A DNA stretch of 63,715 bases, from contig FWWN02000618.1 of the NCBI GenBank assembly GCA_900175165.2, positions 477 through 64,191 on the forward strand. The letters run 5' to 3'. This document shows, in pieces, positions 51,037-62,495 of the stretch. A program made the position numbers and the translations under genes. Numbering within the stretch: the stretch's first letter is position 1; each line of letters starts with the position of its first letter. The stretch is from Rhizomucor pusillus. Its lineage: Eukaryota; Mucoromycota; Mucoromycetes; Mucorales; Lichtheimiaceae. The notes beneath the pieces were generated by a model. It worked only from the letters and a program-made list of their open reading frames with translations, did no database searches and was not told the origin of the DNA.

Positions 51037-54000
51037 ATGGCGGGCGATCCACTGCAGTCAAAGAGGTAGAGCTACCCTCGATTCAATTTGTAAATTTTAC
51101 TTTTAACAACCAGGCAGCAGGCAGGAATGGGACGCAATCTTTGCTGACCCTGAGCTCTCTACACACTCGTTGCGGCAGCAGGCGATAACAGCCAAGGTCT
51201 GCCAGTCTGGATTGCGCTCAGTGTGCTGGAAGGTAAATGTTCCCCCTTTCCATACCCTCTTCCTTGCCCTTCTTGTTGCTTAATTAAATTTATTGCCTAG
51301 GTTTTTATGGAATATTTTACGTCTGTGGATTTCTCGTCCTGGCCTGCTGTGCAGACAGAACAACGACAAAGATACAGCAATCTCAAAAATAGATACATTG
51401 ACGAGCCCGCACGAAGAATGACCGAGAAGGCGGACGATGTGACAGATAACAACCCGCTCGCACTTAGCGAGAATGTAAGTCCAATAAAGAACCTTCGTTG
51501 CGTTATTGAAGCTGACACGCACGATGAAGAATCCATGGCAACAATACTTTGCTGATCTCGAAATACGCAAAGTTATCCGACAAGATGTTGATCGAACGTA
51601 GGAAAGAGTACACGTGCAAACGCCAAGATGGCGTTTTACTAAATGTATATTTTTGATGATATCAAACCAGATTCCCGGATATCGAGTTTTTCCGATCTGG
51701 AGATGTCCAGGAACAAATGACAGATATCCTCTTTGTTTACTGCAAGCTAAATCACGACGTATCCTACCGACAAGGCATGCATGAACTCCTGGCTCCATTG
51801 TATTGGACTTTGGCAACCGAGAGTATCAACGCGGCCGGTGAGATCGGTCCAGCAGAGTAAGTCAAAAAATATTGTCGATCGTTTTTGTGCACTACAAAGA
51901 TATTTATTTATTTAGCTCCACAAACAAATTATTATTGCAGGTGCTCGATGCAAACTATGTGGAGCACGATGCATACCTCTTGTTTGAAAAGTTGATGCAC
52001 TTTGCAAAACCATGGTACGAATTCAATGAAAACACATCATCCCGTGCAACGTTAGCTCGCAATTCAACGTCGGTAAGTGTCACCGTTACAAACGAGACAA
52101 GGATCATAATGTACTGACTGATATGTAAAGGGACAGTTGACGCGGGATGCCAGATTGCAATCATCAAAGGTACATAAAGTATTCTCACATTCCACGCTTC
52201 AACGTTTTCTAACTTAATATTCCAGAGTAACTCTCATCGCAATCCTGTCCTTTCGGCCTGTCAAAGAATCCAAAACGAGTATCTGCGTACCGTCGATCCC
52301 GTATTATATCAGCATTTGGAAAGCTTTGGCATCGAGCCTCAGCTATATGGAATGTAAGCACGAGCTGCTACGTAGATCAATTGCAACCTTAAAGTGTAAC
52401 CATCCAAAAATTGTAGGCGATGGTTACGTTTGCTTTTTGGCCGAGAATTTGAGTTTCATGACCTTTTGAAACTCTGGGATGCCATTTTTGCCCAGGACCA
52501 AACTCTGAAAATTGTTGAATTTGTCTGCGTAACATTGCTTCTACGCATGCGGGATAAATGTATGTAAAAAGCAATTCGCTTACTTGCAAAAAAATGCTCT
52601 GATCCTTACCGTTTTGTTCTAGTACTTGGTGGCGATTACGCAGAGTGCCTGACATTGTTGATGCGAGGAGCACAGATTCGAAATCCTGCTACGTTGGTTC
52701 AACAAGCTCACTATCTCCAAAACAATATATCCGAGCAAGGAGGTCTGCATATTCTACAGCAAAACGACCTGCAATCCGGTAAACCCCCAAGAGCTTCACT
52801 TTGGGAAGGTATCCAGCGACCAGATCAAGCTACAGAACCGACTTCGCCGTCCAAGAATCGGATCAAGCACCGAAAATCACACGGTGCCAACCTTGATGGA
52901 TTTGCTAGCATTACACGAGGTGTAATGAAGAGTCCACAGGTACGAGACTTGAACAAGGCAATTGCAGGCGTAATGGGAACGGTCCAGGTGAGTGATGTGG
53001 ACACTGCAACAGTTTTGGAAATACCAACTAGAATCACTTTTCTTTAGAAAAACGTCAACATAATTGGTGATAACCTACGCAATAGCAATCTGGACTCACC
53101 AACGTTCCGAAGACGACTCACTGTATCGTCTGAATTCCCTGCAGGTGTCGAGAGACAAACACAATATACTACGGCCAACAGATTTACAAGCTCGCCGCAA
53201 CAACAGCAACAACAACCTATACGTCAGCCAATGATATCTTCACCTATTGAACGGCCACCGCGAGAAGACTCGCTGATATCCAGCTTTAAAGCAACAAATC
53301 GACAAATGGGTGAAGTTTTGGCAAAATGTATTGATATCCTCGAGACCGAAATGTTTTCACACAAGAAGCAAAAATCATCGTCGTCACCTGAAAAGCAAGA
53401 GGAGGAGGAAGCACAAAATGAACAAACGGAAACAGAAGACAAAGGGGTGACCTCTGAGCAGCAAAAAGAAAAAACTCCTCCGGAGAACAAAGTCGACCAA
53501 GCCAAAGTCATTGGCGCGCTTGCTGGATTGAAGCATGTACGCGACGTTCTGTGTGGCAAGCAAACACTTTTCGACGCGGCAGCTATCCAGTCATTTTTTG
53601 AAAGCGACAATAAAAAGGACGAGGCTCGATCATCGCTTAGCGAGTGGGATGTCATCAGCTACGATGAACAACAAGAAACCGAGCGAGAAAGAACACAGCA
53701 GCAAAGAGCATCATCTTTGGACACAGCAGCCGCCCAGGATACCAAGGCACACTCTGCACCGAAGAAAACTGACGAAAAGATGAACCAGCAAACGATGACA
53801 ACGGCGTCAGCGCCTGCCAGCAGCCGCACCCATCCTGCAAAACAACACGTCGTTTACAGCATAGAAGATCTTCTTGCTGACCCTTCGCTGCAAACTGGCG
53901 GTGTGGAGAAATCAGAAAAGTTTCAGTGGATGTCTGCAGCGGCAGCAGCAGGAGCACCAAAGAACGATCAGGCTGCCAGCGAACCACGACGGCCAGTATC

Positions 54001-54124
54001 CCTCAGAAAGTACAGCAGCAACCAGTCAATGAGCCAGTCCCGTCCCGTTGCTGCATCCGCTGTCGATCCGTTAGATGCAAAAAATGTAGACAAGAAAAAG
54101 GCGTACGAGTATGATATACTGTGA
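51037..54124 (+). CDS. Rab GTPase-activating protein, TBC1D5-like
   Basis: Eleven exons, 51037-51065, 51118-51232, 51301-51474, 51530-51597, 51671-51856, 51916-52072, 52131-52169, 52226-52353, 52417-52559, 52623-52987 and 53048-54124, join to 826 residues. The TBC domain spans about 30-365. Its first half has RSVCWKVFMEYF, the arginine finger region IRKVIRQDVDRTFPD and the glutamine-finger motif YRQGMHELLAPLYW, and its second half has LYGMRWLRLLFGREFEFHDL. These blocks and the long insert between the halves fit TBC1D5, which acts on Rab7 with retromer and in autophagy. The C-terminal half is low-complexity (acidic, Q-rich), with a block KVIGALAGLKHVRDVLCG that may be conserved. A short first exon (MAGDPLQSK) is the preferred start because its phase fits; it is the least certain part. 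Confidence 0.88.
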
Positions 54125-54849
54125 TTATAGTTTTATTTTGTGGATTGTGGCAAGGAGAAAACCCATAATATATGTTATACCATGCTGATGAAAACATCGT
54201 TCATATCATTATTAAAAATACAGTACTTTTGATACCTGGTATGCACGATCTTTCTGCATTTACATTCAATGTTAGGATTCATGCAGTTAACCCATAGCAA
54301 ATTTACTTATTCGACAGGAGCAGTGTAAAATATTATTATGGAAACCGAAACACGGCTAGCATCAAGTGTAAATTATGGGCTTCATAACTCAAATTGTATG
54401 CTCGCTGCAGTGTGCGACACCTGAATAAAACATCAAATCAAAAAAAAAAAAGTGGTCGAGAAATGCAGTAAATAGATGATATAACGTTGAGACGTGAAAC
54501 CAATAATAGGACCCGGATAGAAAAATAAAACTATTGTTTGAGAAAGCAATGTACCTGCCGGCATCCAAGACAAAGGCACAATCGATCATTGGATAACAAG
54601 ATGAGAAGTTTCTATTCTTCAGGGATACCGCTACGTCCATAAAAGCAGACATTAGAGAAGACAGTAAACTCTGCCTTATTTTGAAGTGTCCAACGTACTG
54701 GTTACGTTATCCATGTTCCTACTCAAAGCTGCACAAAGAACACGCGTCGTCGGCATAATGAAGTTCAACCAAAATTCTCAATGCGATGTACAATTGGATC
54801 GGCTTCCGGGCCTCTTTCGGCCGAAGTTCAGCAAAAAAGAAAATAAAAT
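54125..54849. other. 3' flank of the TBC gene, nothing recognised
   Basis: A/T-rich sequence with runs of A (54437-54449). It holds the TBC transcript end and the downstream side of the tRNA gene, including T-rich stretches. No gene is seen. Confidence 0.4.
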
Positions 54850-54919
54850 GCGTGAACGGGGAATCGAACCCCGACCTTCAGCTTGGAAGGCTGAAATTCT
54901 ACCATTGAACTATTCACGC
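54850..54919 (-). tRNA. tRNA-Gly (anticodon UCC)
   Basis: The minus strand reads a seven-base acceptor stem GCGTGAA paired with TTCACGC, a D arm with AATGGTA, an anticodon arm TCAGC-CTTCCAA-GCTGA with anticodon TCC, and a T arm with GGTTCGATTCC. It lacks an intron and the CCA end, as usual for eukaryotic tRNA genes. Internal A and B boxes are the promoter. Confidence 0.95.
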
Positions 54920-56413
54920 TGCTTCGGCGATTCTGAAGTATTGAATTTATACTTTATATGCTTACGTCACGTGATTTTGAAGTCGCGTGACCTGTAGGAT
55001 TTTTTCATGGGAAGGGAAAGCGAGCATTCGAAGTTACAGTTTTTAGAGCAGAGAAATATCCATCGAGAACTTTCTCTATGCCTTATAAAGTGCGACAAAG
55101 ATGTGGTGATTTATACAAATCCCACGATTAAACTACGGCGCAACCGTGATGCTGTTTGCAATGTCGTCGGACACGATCTCTTCATTACTACACTTTGATG
55201 ACCCAAATCAGAATGTACATTCTGTGCACCACATCTTTTGGCAAGCAGTGGACTGGAGGTGAACACACTGGTTGAATGCACGAAAACAGAGCTGTCATCT
55301 TCAAGCTCGTCTTCAAGCAACAGTAAAGAAAATGTTGAAGGAGCAGCAAAGCGATTCCACCAAAAAACCAGCTGTACATTCCATCAGTAGGAAGACTAGG
55401 AGAGATATCCTTCTAGAACATCGTGATTTCTGTTGAAAAGCACGCGACTGATGAAGTCTTCTACTCGACGCTGCGATCGTCAATATGTCTTTTGTTGCCC
55501 AAGCTCTGTAGGATGCTTACATCCGCAAGCATATTACTACTACCCCCGGCGATTTTATCAAGTTTTTCGACAACCTGAAAAAATATCTTTATTATTGCGC
55601 GTTATTGCCTAGCTCACGACGATTGCTACTGTCAACACCATCAAAAAAGCATTCATTTCCATGTATCTGCCAGCAGGACCAGTACAGATATTATGTCAAG
55701 GGGCACCTGATGAAGGAGCCGTTATAGACGGTATCAGAATTTATCATGCGTTATAAAAAAGTATGATCAATTTCAAGCGTCGTCTTACTATGGTCACGAG
55801 CACGTGATCAGAAACAGCTAGCCTTGAACAATATCACTATTCATATCGTGTGGAGTATCATCTACACGTTGATTTACTGTCACTTTGATATGGTTTTGAT
55901 CCAGGACATTAGACGTTATGTAAACCTTACGGGGTGACGGCAAGTTGCTTGTGTCAAGATAATGATATGTCTATACTGTTTGGGGGCATGGATGTTGATG
56001 TTCCGTGCTTCGTTAGCTTAATAAAGATCATGAATGTTTTGTGCAAAGAGCTTATATACGGCCTACATAGCAATCAAACAATGGAGACTTGTATATTCAT
56101 TTAACTAGTCACTTTCCTGAAATCATCTTGCCTTATGAGAGGACATTTCTCTTATATATCCAGATTTCCAGTAATAATGAAGTGTGGCAAAAAGGAAAGT
56201 GTATGCTTTTGAATGCTCTTTAAAAAAATCATGCTAATTATTGCTCAAAATCCATTTTGATGAACGGTTCGTCATTAGTGAAGATGAAATGTGTATAAAG
56301 AAGATAATACAGATAATCGATAGAGCATTTGGCCCAAGATCGGGCGGCAATGTGTTTATTACCTCCAACCCCGCTACTTGAGGGCGAAGCTCACTGCTTG
56401 ATGAAAACCAGCA
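54920..56413. other. 1.5 kb intergenic region upstream of PPWD1
   Basis: A/T-rich, gene-poor sequence. Short protein-like stretches near 55200-55400 and 55440-55700 may be remains of a mobile element, but I recognise no motif. The PPWD1 promoter should lie within the last few hundred bases before 56414. Confidence 0.35.
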
Positions 56414-58953
56414 ATGGCAGAATCGGCAGAACCAAACAACAATAAACGTCCGCTGGACAATGGTAGCCCTGAACAAGGTAGGATTGCCGAGATCGATGCT
56501 TGCGTTTTTTCACTAGTGCTCTAACCGTGAATCAACAGAGGAAGAAGAAGTGGGACCTATGCTTCCTCCTCCACCTGGAGAAGCTCCACCCAAAAAGAAG
56601 CGAGGTTAGTTTTTCCATAAGAATTTAATGTAATCACCTCCTGGGCATGCTAATGGGAACCTTGTCTAGTCCTCGCTCATGAACGCTTGTACTTGTCGCG
56701 CCTTCCATCAGCAGACATGTATGAAAAGAGCTACATGCACCGTGACACTCTGAACTACGTAGCCGTGACAAGGTAAAACGATACGAACGTCTATTTTGAC
56801 TTGCAATGGTATACTGATACATGGAACTCAAGAAACGACTTTCTTGTCACTGCATCCGTCGACGGCCATCTTAAATTTTGGAAGAAAACAGCTACGGGCA
56901 TCGAGTTTGTAAAGCATTTTCGGTCGCATCTCAAGTCGATTGTCGGTATCAGCTTGTCGGCAGATCATGAGTTGCTTGCTACCATCTCGGATGATATGTC
57001 CCTCAAAGTTTACGACGTGACAAACTTTGGTAACTAGAAAATTGATATCAGTTGGGCGGTGCATCAGCTAACTGGGACGCATTTTTCAGACATGATTAAT
57101 ATGATTAAACTTGGTTTCCAGCCGAAAAGCGTCTGCTGGATTCATCAAAAGGGACAAGCGCAAGCCATTGTAGCAGTTGCAGAGGCCGGAAGCTCAAAAA
57201 TACACTTGCTTGACGGTCGCGCAGATGGAAAGCCACTGCATACTATTTCCAACTTGCATTCACATCCAGTACATTTGATGGCGGTAGGTTTTAATTCCTG
57301 TGAAGAGAGCAAGGTCGTCTACTCACAAATGCACGCTAGTTCAATGCGCGATTTAACTGTGTAGTTTCGGTTGATACCATGGGTATGATTGAATATTGGA
57401 CGCCAGAGGAACCATTCGAACTTCCAAGCAACCTCAAATTTGAGATGAAATCAGAGACAGACCTGTACGAGTTCAGAAAGGTGAGATATAGTATTTGGGA
57501 AAATCTCGCTGTTACGACTGCCAAACTTAATGATCTTGATTAGAACAAATCTATTCCAACATGTCTGACTTTCTCGGCGGATGGATTGCAGTTTGTCACA
57601 ATGAGTTTCCCAGATCGCCAGGTGCGAGTATTTAAATTTTTGACCGGCAAGCTGTACCGAAAGTACGATGAAAGTGTCCAAGTTATATCAGAAATGCAGC
57701 AAGCAGGCACAGCATTGTACAAGTTGGACGACATGGAGTTTGGCAGACGCCTAGCTGTAGAAAGAGATTTGGAAAAGTCTCCACAGGCAAACTGCGTCAA
57801 TGCAGTGTTTGATGAAAGTGGCAACTTTGTGATCTATGGCACGCTGCTTGGAATCAAAGGTATATCTCGAAATAACGTCAAGAAGTATACAAAGTATTGA
57901 CGTTGTTATAGTGGTGAACATTCGCACAAACAAGGTATCAAGACTTATTGGCAAATCAGAAACACACCGCTTCGTCAACGTAGCTTTATACCAAGGTGCT
58001 CCCAAGAAGAAGGGTATTTATACTTTGGTAAGTTGAAAACAATTATCTGCACAGGATGCAAGTGCCAACCACAACGCTACACAGGCTATGGCTGCGTCGG
58101 AAAATGCTACTATCAGAGAAAGCGAGGCACTGGATCCAACACTGTACTGCACAGCATTCAAGCGCAATCGATTCTTTTGCTTTTCGCAACGTGAACCTTA
58201 CGAGTAAGTTGTTAAAAAAACGCAAATGGATTCCAAACTGCAGAGGATTTACTTTTTGGCGTAGGGATGAAAGCCAAAAAGGAGACCGAGATATATTCAA
58301 CGAGAAACCATCACGGGAAGAGCAGACAGTGGCGAGCACTCAGGAGCGCAAACAAGTGCTGGGAACACATGCGATTATACGTACGACAAAAGGCGATATT
58401 CACATTCGACTGTTGCCGGACGTTGCACCCAAAGCCGTCGAAAATTTCGTTACACACTCCAAGAATGGTTACTATGACAATCTGATCTTCCATCGTGTTA
58501 TCAAAGGTTTCATGATCCAGACAGGTTGTCCATTTGGTGAGTAAACGCTTGCTTGACTTGAGAATTTTTAATATGTACTAACATATGCGCCAAAAAGGTG
58601 ATGGTACCGGTGGCGAATCTATTTGGGGAGAAGACTTTGAAGACGAATTTGCCAACGACGTACGCCACGATCGGCCGTACACTGTCAGTATGGCAAACGC
58701 CGGCCCGAACACGAACGGTAGCCAGTTTTTCATCACGACGGCACCGACGGTATGTAGATCAATGTGATCAGTCATGATTTACGTGCATCAACTAATTATT
58801 GGTCCGATTTAGCCCTGGTTGGACAACAAACACACAATCTTTGGACGAACGACGGCTGGTATGGACGTCGTGCATGAAATCGAGCAAGTCAGGACAGACA
58901 AGAATGACAAGCCGTGGGATGATATCAAAATCATCAATATTGAAATACGATAA
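56414..58953 (+). CDS. PPWD1: WD40-repeat cyclophilin (peptidyl-prolyl isomerase), PPWD1
   Basis: Twelve exons, 56414-56477, 56539-56604, 56670-56772, 56833-57029, 57090-57283, 57340-57480, 57544-57859, 57912-58027, 58085-58203, 58265-58524, 58598-58749 and 58813-58953, join to 622 residues. After an acidic start and [13 protein letters not shown] come four WD repeats ([56 protein letters not shown]). The cyclophilin domain (about 460-622) has the catalytic arginine in [25 protein letters not shown], and the drug-site tryptophan in [15 protein letters not shown]1 is a spliceosome-associated isomerase in the nucleus. The donor after 58524 (gttgtc) is weak but fixed by the conserved TGDGTGG junction. 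Confidence 0.95.
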
Positions 58954-59100
58954 ATTCGTTTTCTTTCTTTCTTACTTTACTGTACAAACAGTGCTTGAAA
59001 TAATTGCACCAAATGAAAAGGTGTGGAAAGGGGGGTGGATGGGTTTAGGGGAAGGAGATAATACATGTCTAAAGTAGCAGAAGAACACAAGATTTGCTAT

Positions 59101-60860
59101 TCATGCGAGGCACCAGATCTCCATTTTTTCACCCGAGGAGAGGGAATCTCCGTTGCGAGCTCTGCTAATCTGTCTAGCCATATGCAAGTCGTCTTCGTCA
59201 ATCATGAGGACCATTTCGTCATCTTCGTCCTTGTATTGTAATCGCAGAGTATCTGGCGCGTTAAACTTTGACTTTATGCGGCTGAGCAGATCTTCGAATG
59301 TGATATTGTTGGGCACAACAAGGATCCGTGTATCTGAGAAATGAGCCTTTATGCGTATCTTGTTTGTCATGTCTTTACAGGATGAAGATGATGTGGAGGG
59401 CTGTGGTATAATCTCATTATTGCTGTTCAGGCGTTGGCGTATGCGTTGTTCCTGGATCGTCATATTCTGCAGCGAATCAAAAACTTGGTCGTACTCGTTG
59501 TCAAACTGACCGTAGGTCATGGGATCAAAATCGTCGTAGCCGCTCTGGCTCTTTGGAATAGGGGGGACCGGTGGTGGCGAGTATCGGCTCGTCTTGTGGC
59601 TTCGAGTCGAGTTGCGGCCGGTGGTTGAGGTGGAGGCCGTCGAGTAGCGATCTTCCTGCGCTGACTCGAAACCGCTATCTACACGTCGACCATCTGACCG
59701 GTACCGTAAACTCGATGAAAACGATGATGTGGAGGAGTTGGAAGCGTCTGTCCATTCCTCGATACCAGTGTATACAGTGACATTTGAGTCTTTTCGTCGG
59801 CGTTGTTCGGTCGGGCTCTGCTGCTGCTGCTGCGACACGGACGGTCTATGTCTGTATCCGTACGGTGTGGAAGGCGTTCCTGGCCGACTGCTGGCACGCG
59901 GCCGACGTGGTTGCTGCTGGTGGTGAGGATGAGGCTGGGGTAAAAGAATGGAATTGTTGCGCTTGATGCCGCCGCCCATAGGTTTAGGAATATTCAATTT
60001 ATCCGCAGCTGCAAACACGTCCACGCCCCTCAGTTGCCGTAGTCGTGCTTCCGGCGGTCGATAAAGCACTCCGGGAGGGATTGAATAAACAGAGTATCCA
60101 CGGCCGCGGTCGCGCACTGCTTGGTCAATAATATCGTGTTCCTCGGTCATTTTGGACTTTTGTGCGTGGTAGAGGTCTGTGAGGCCGGCATCGATTCTAC
60201 CCAGGTAAAGCTGGCAAATGCCGCGGTTGAACAAGGTCTCGCACGAGTATAGTCTGAACGATAGGCCGAGTTGCTGGTAGTTGATAATCTCGTTTCCACG
60301 CAGTTTCTATACCCCATCCATTGAGCATATTCTGTGTCTATATCACGTAAATCATCCATTCATACCTGGAAAGCCTGGTCAAAGTCCTGCCTTGCTGCTT
60401 CCATGTCGTTGAGGATAAAGTGGGACACGCCCATTTGGAAATATGCTACTGCAAAGAATTGGTCCATGGCAATAGCTGTCCTGTAGGCTGCAATCTTGGT
60501 CCGCACCAGAGTCAGGTTTCACATTGTACGCCAATCCAACTCGGTTTTTTTTCTTACCGCGCGTTCGTGATCCTCCAACGTTGCGAGAATAAGGCCAATA
60601 TTGAAATGCATCTTGGCATTGTCGGCCATATTCTATAAATAATACATATTTATATATCGTCAGCAATGAGGGCGGACACGACGGAGGGAAGACGATAACT
60701 CACGTAGAATATTCGCAAGGCGGAGTCATAGTCTTTATTATCGAAAGCTTCGCAAGCGTGCTGCCATTGCTCGAGTTCCAGCTGGAATGGGAGGAGATCA
60801 GTTTCGCGAGTTGATTCCGACGTTCAAAAGAACCCTTGCGCAACTTACCTTGAGCGCCAT
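59101..60860 (-). CDS. noxR: NADPH oxidase regulator NoxR (p67phox-like; TPR and PB1)
   Basis: Five exons on the minus strand join in frame: 60860-60849, 60781-60704, 60632-60558, 60494-60366 and 60306-59101, giving 499 residues. The N-terminal 150 residues are four TPR units, with KDYDSALRIFY, HFNIGLILATLEDHERA, AVAYFQMGVSHFILNDMEAA and LFNRGICQLYLGRIDAGLTD, laid out as in p67phox where they bind Rac-GTP. RGRGYSVYSIPPGVLYRPPE matches the activation segment that follows. The middle is low-complexity with a PxxP stretch, PPPVPPIPKSQ. The C terminus (about 410-499) is a PB1 domain with an acidic OPCA-like YKDEDDEMVLMIDEDDL. It activates fungal Nox enzymes for hyphal growth and development. No SH3 domain is seen, as in fungal NoxR. 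The first exon has only four codons. Confidence 0.93.
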
Positions 60861-62495
60861 TGAGATTCAAAAAGAGGGGTTAGGACGGGGAAAAAAGAGT
60901 GGAAAAAAGGGGGTGTGTCGACGAGTGGAACGCGAGCGTGTTTGCTGTGAAAGCGAGAGCGAGAGCGAGAGCGAGTGTGAGAGAAAGATAGAGAGAAAGA
61001 GAGAAGAAAAAATAGAGTAGGTAACAAGGAAAGAGAAATGGAATAAAATAGGAAAAGACGAGAAAGGAGGAGGAGCGAGGAGGGGTTAGCGAAATCAAAG
61101 TATAGAGCCAGTAGCACAGCAGCAGCAACAGCAGCACAGGATGGATGGCCGATGCGTGTGCTCCTCAAATCTCCAATAGGCCCTGGAGGAATTTTTTGCG
61201 GTGCGGCACACGGTGTGGTGTGGTGTGACAAAAATTATGGAATACAAAGTTTTTTTTTTGTTTCAGTCAAATTCAACTACTCGGCTGCTATTCGAGCAAC
61301 CTCTCCATGTTACGCTTGAACTTGTCATTGTCCTTGACAACCAAGAGCACATTTCTTTTTTTTTGTTTTCGTGACAATGGTGTTGATCCTTTTACGGGAC
61401 GCACGCACATCGCGTCGTCTCCTGCCGAGTCATGTACGATTAATTGAAGAATCGGTTCTGCCGTCGCACAATCTAGTTCTTTTTTGGCAGGTCAATGAAC
61501 TCGCTTGCAACCCTCTCACAGTTTCAAAAGCAGCAGCCACCGTCACGACAGCAGGGATCTTCATATCATATCTTGTGTGAGGGAAACAATGGAGCAGCTC
61601 ATACCAGGCACGTGTCAATGCCCGAAACTTTGTTTCCTTCTCTTCTAGAGACAAGTAGCCATGTATATATCTACTATACTGCACAGGTGAATATTGTCAG
61701 GTGTTTAAGCTATCTTAGTCTTGTTTCAGGGAAATTAAAAGCATCGCTTTCTTGCTCTACCCAATAAAGTTTCTATCCCATGAGCCTAATCTTTTTGTAG
61801 CGTACCGGGAAAAACCAAACTCACTCGCATTCGACCGACATCACCAAATGTCTACTACGCTTCATTTTATTCTCCCGCGGAATCAGTTGTTAGTATCCAC
61901 GCAACGAATGATAACAAATGCTAGCCGGATGGAAGCACTTGCAAATTTTGCTTATGGATATTAGCATACGACGCAATGCAGTTACAGGGTTTTCTTCTCT
62001 GAGCAGGTGTAAAATCTTTCGAGATTTTGTGCAAAATTTAACCTTTTGGAGGAATTGCTGCATAGGTTGCATAAATATGCGCTGCAAAGTTGAAGGATTT
62101 TCAAAGTAGTGAAACAAGGATATTTAGGGTCTGCATGAATAGTTTCATGATAGTAAACTACCGTGACTAGCGAGATCACACTTCTTATGAACAATCAAAA
62201 GGGGCATTGTTAAAACAAATGATGACAAATATGTCATTTGCTTTGTTCTTGAGAGATACAACAAAGGACACTGTATCTAGGACCGGAATAAGCAGTTTTC
62301 CCGCTCCTATAGGGTATTTCACACCATTTTCGTAGCCTATTGTCAAAGAGCAGAGATTGTAAGCTTATATTTCAGCTTGTCAAAGAAAAGGATAATCTGC
62401 TGTGGGCGCATAGCAGCAGCGGGGCGGAGGTGCAACAAGGTCAGTTTTGCCCAAAAGGGGGAAATGTCTGGTTTTTTCTTTTGCACAACAACTAC
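60861..62495. other. 1.6 kb divergent intergenic region between noxR and GPN1
   Basis: Next to noxR the sequence is a purine-rich run on the plus strand, pyrimidine-rich in the noxR direction. The 61240-61500 stretch also holds T runs. An open stretch beginning MNSLATLSQFQKQQPPS at about 61495 is not supported by anything else. The A/T-rich part 61700-62450 shows nothing recognisable. Confidence 0.4.
60944..60975. repeat. GAGAGC hexamer-type purine repeat in the noxR leader
   Basis: A run of gagagcgagagcgagagcga-type sequence upstream of the noxR start. It lies in the promoter or leader and is probably length-variable. Confidence 0.75.
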
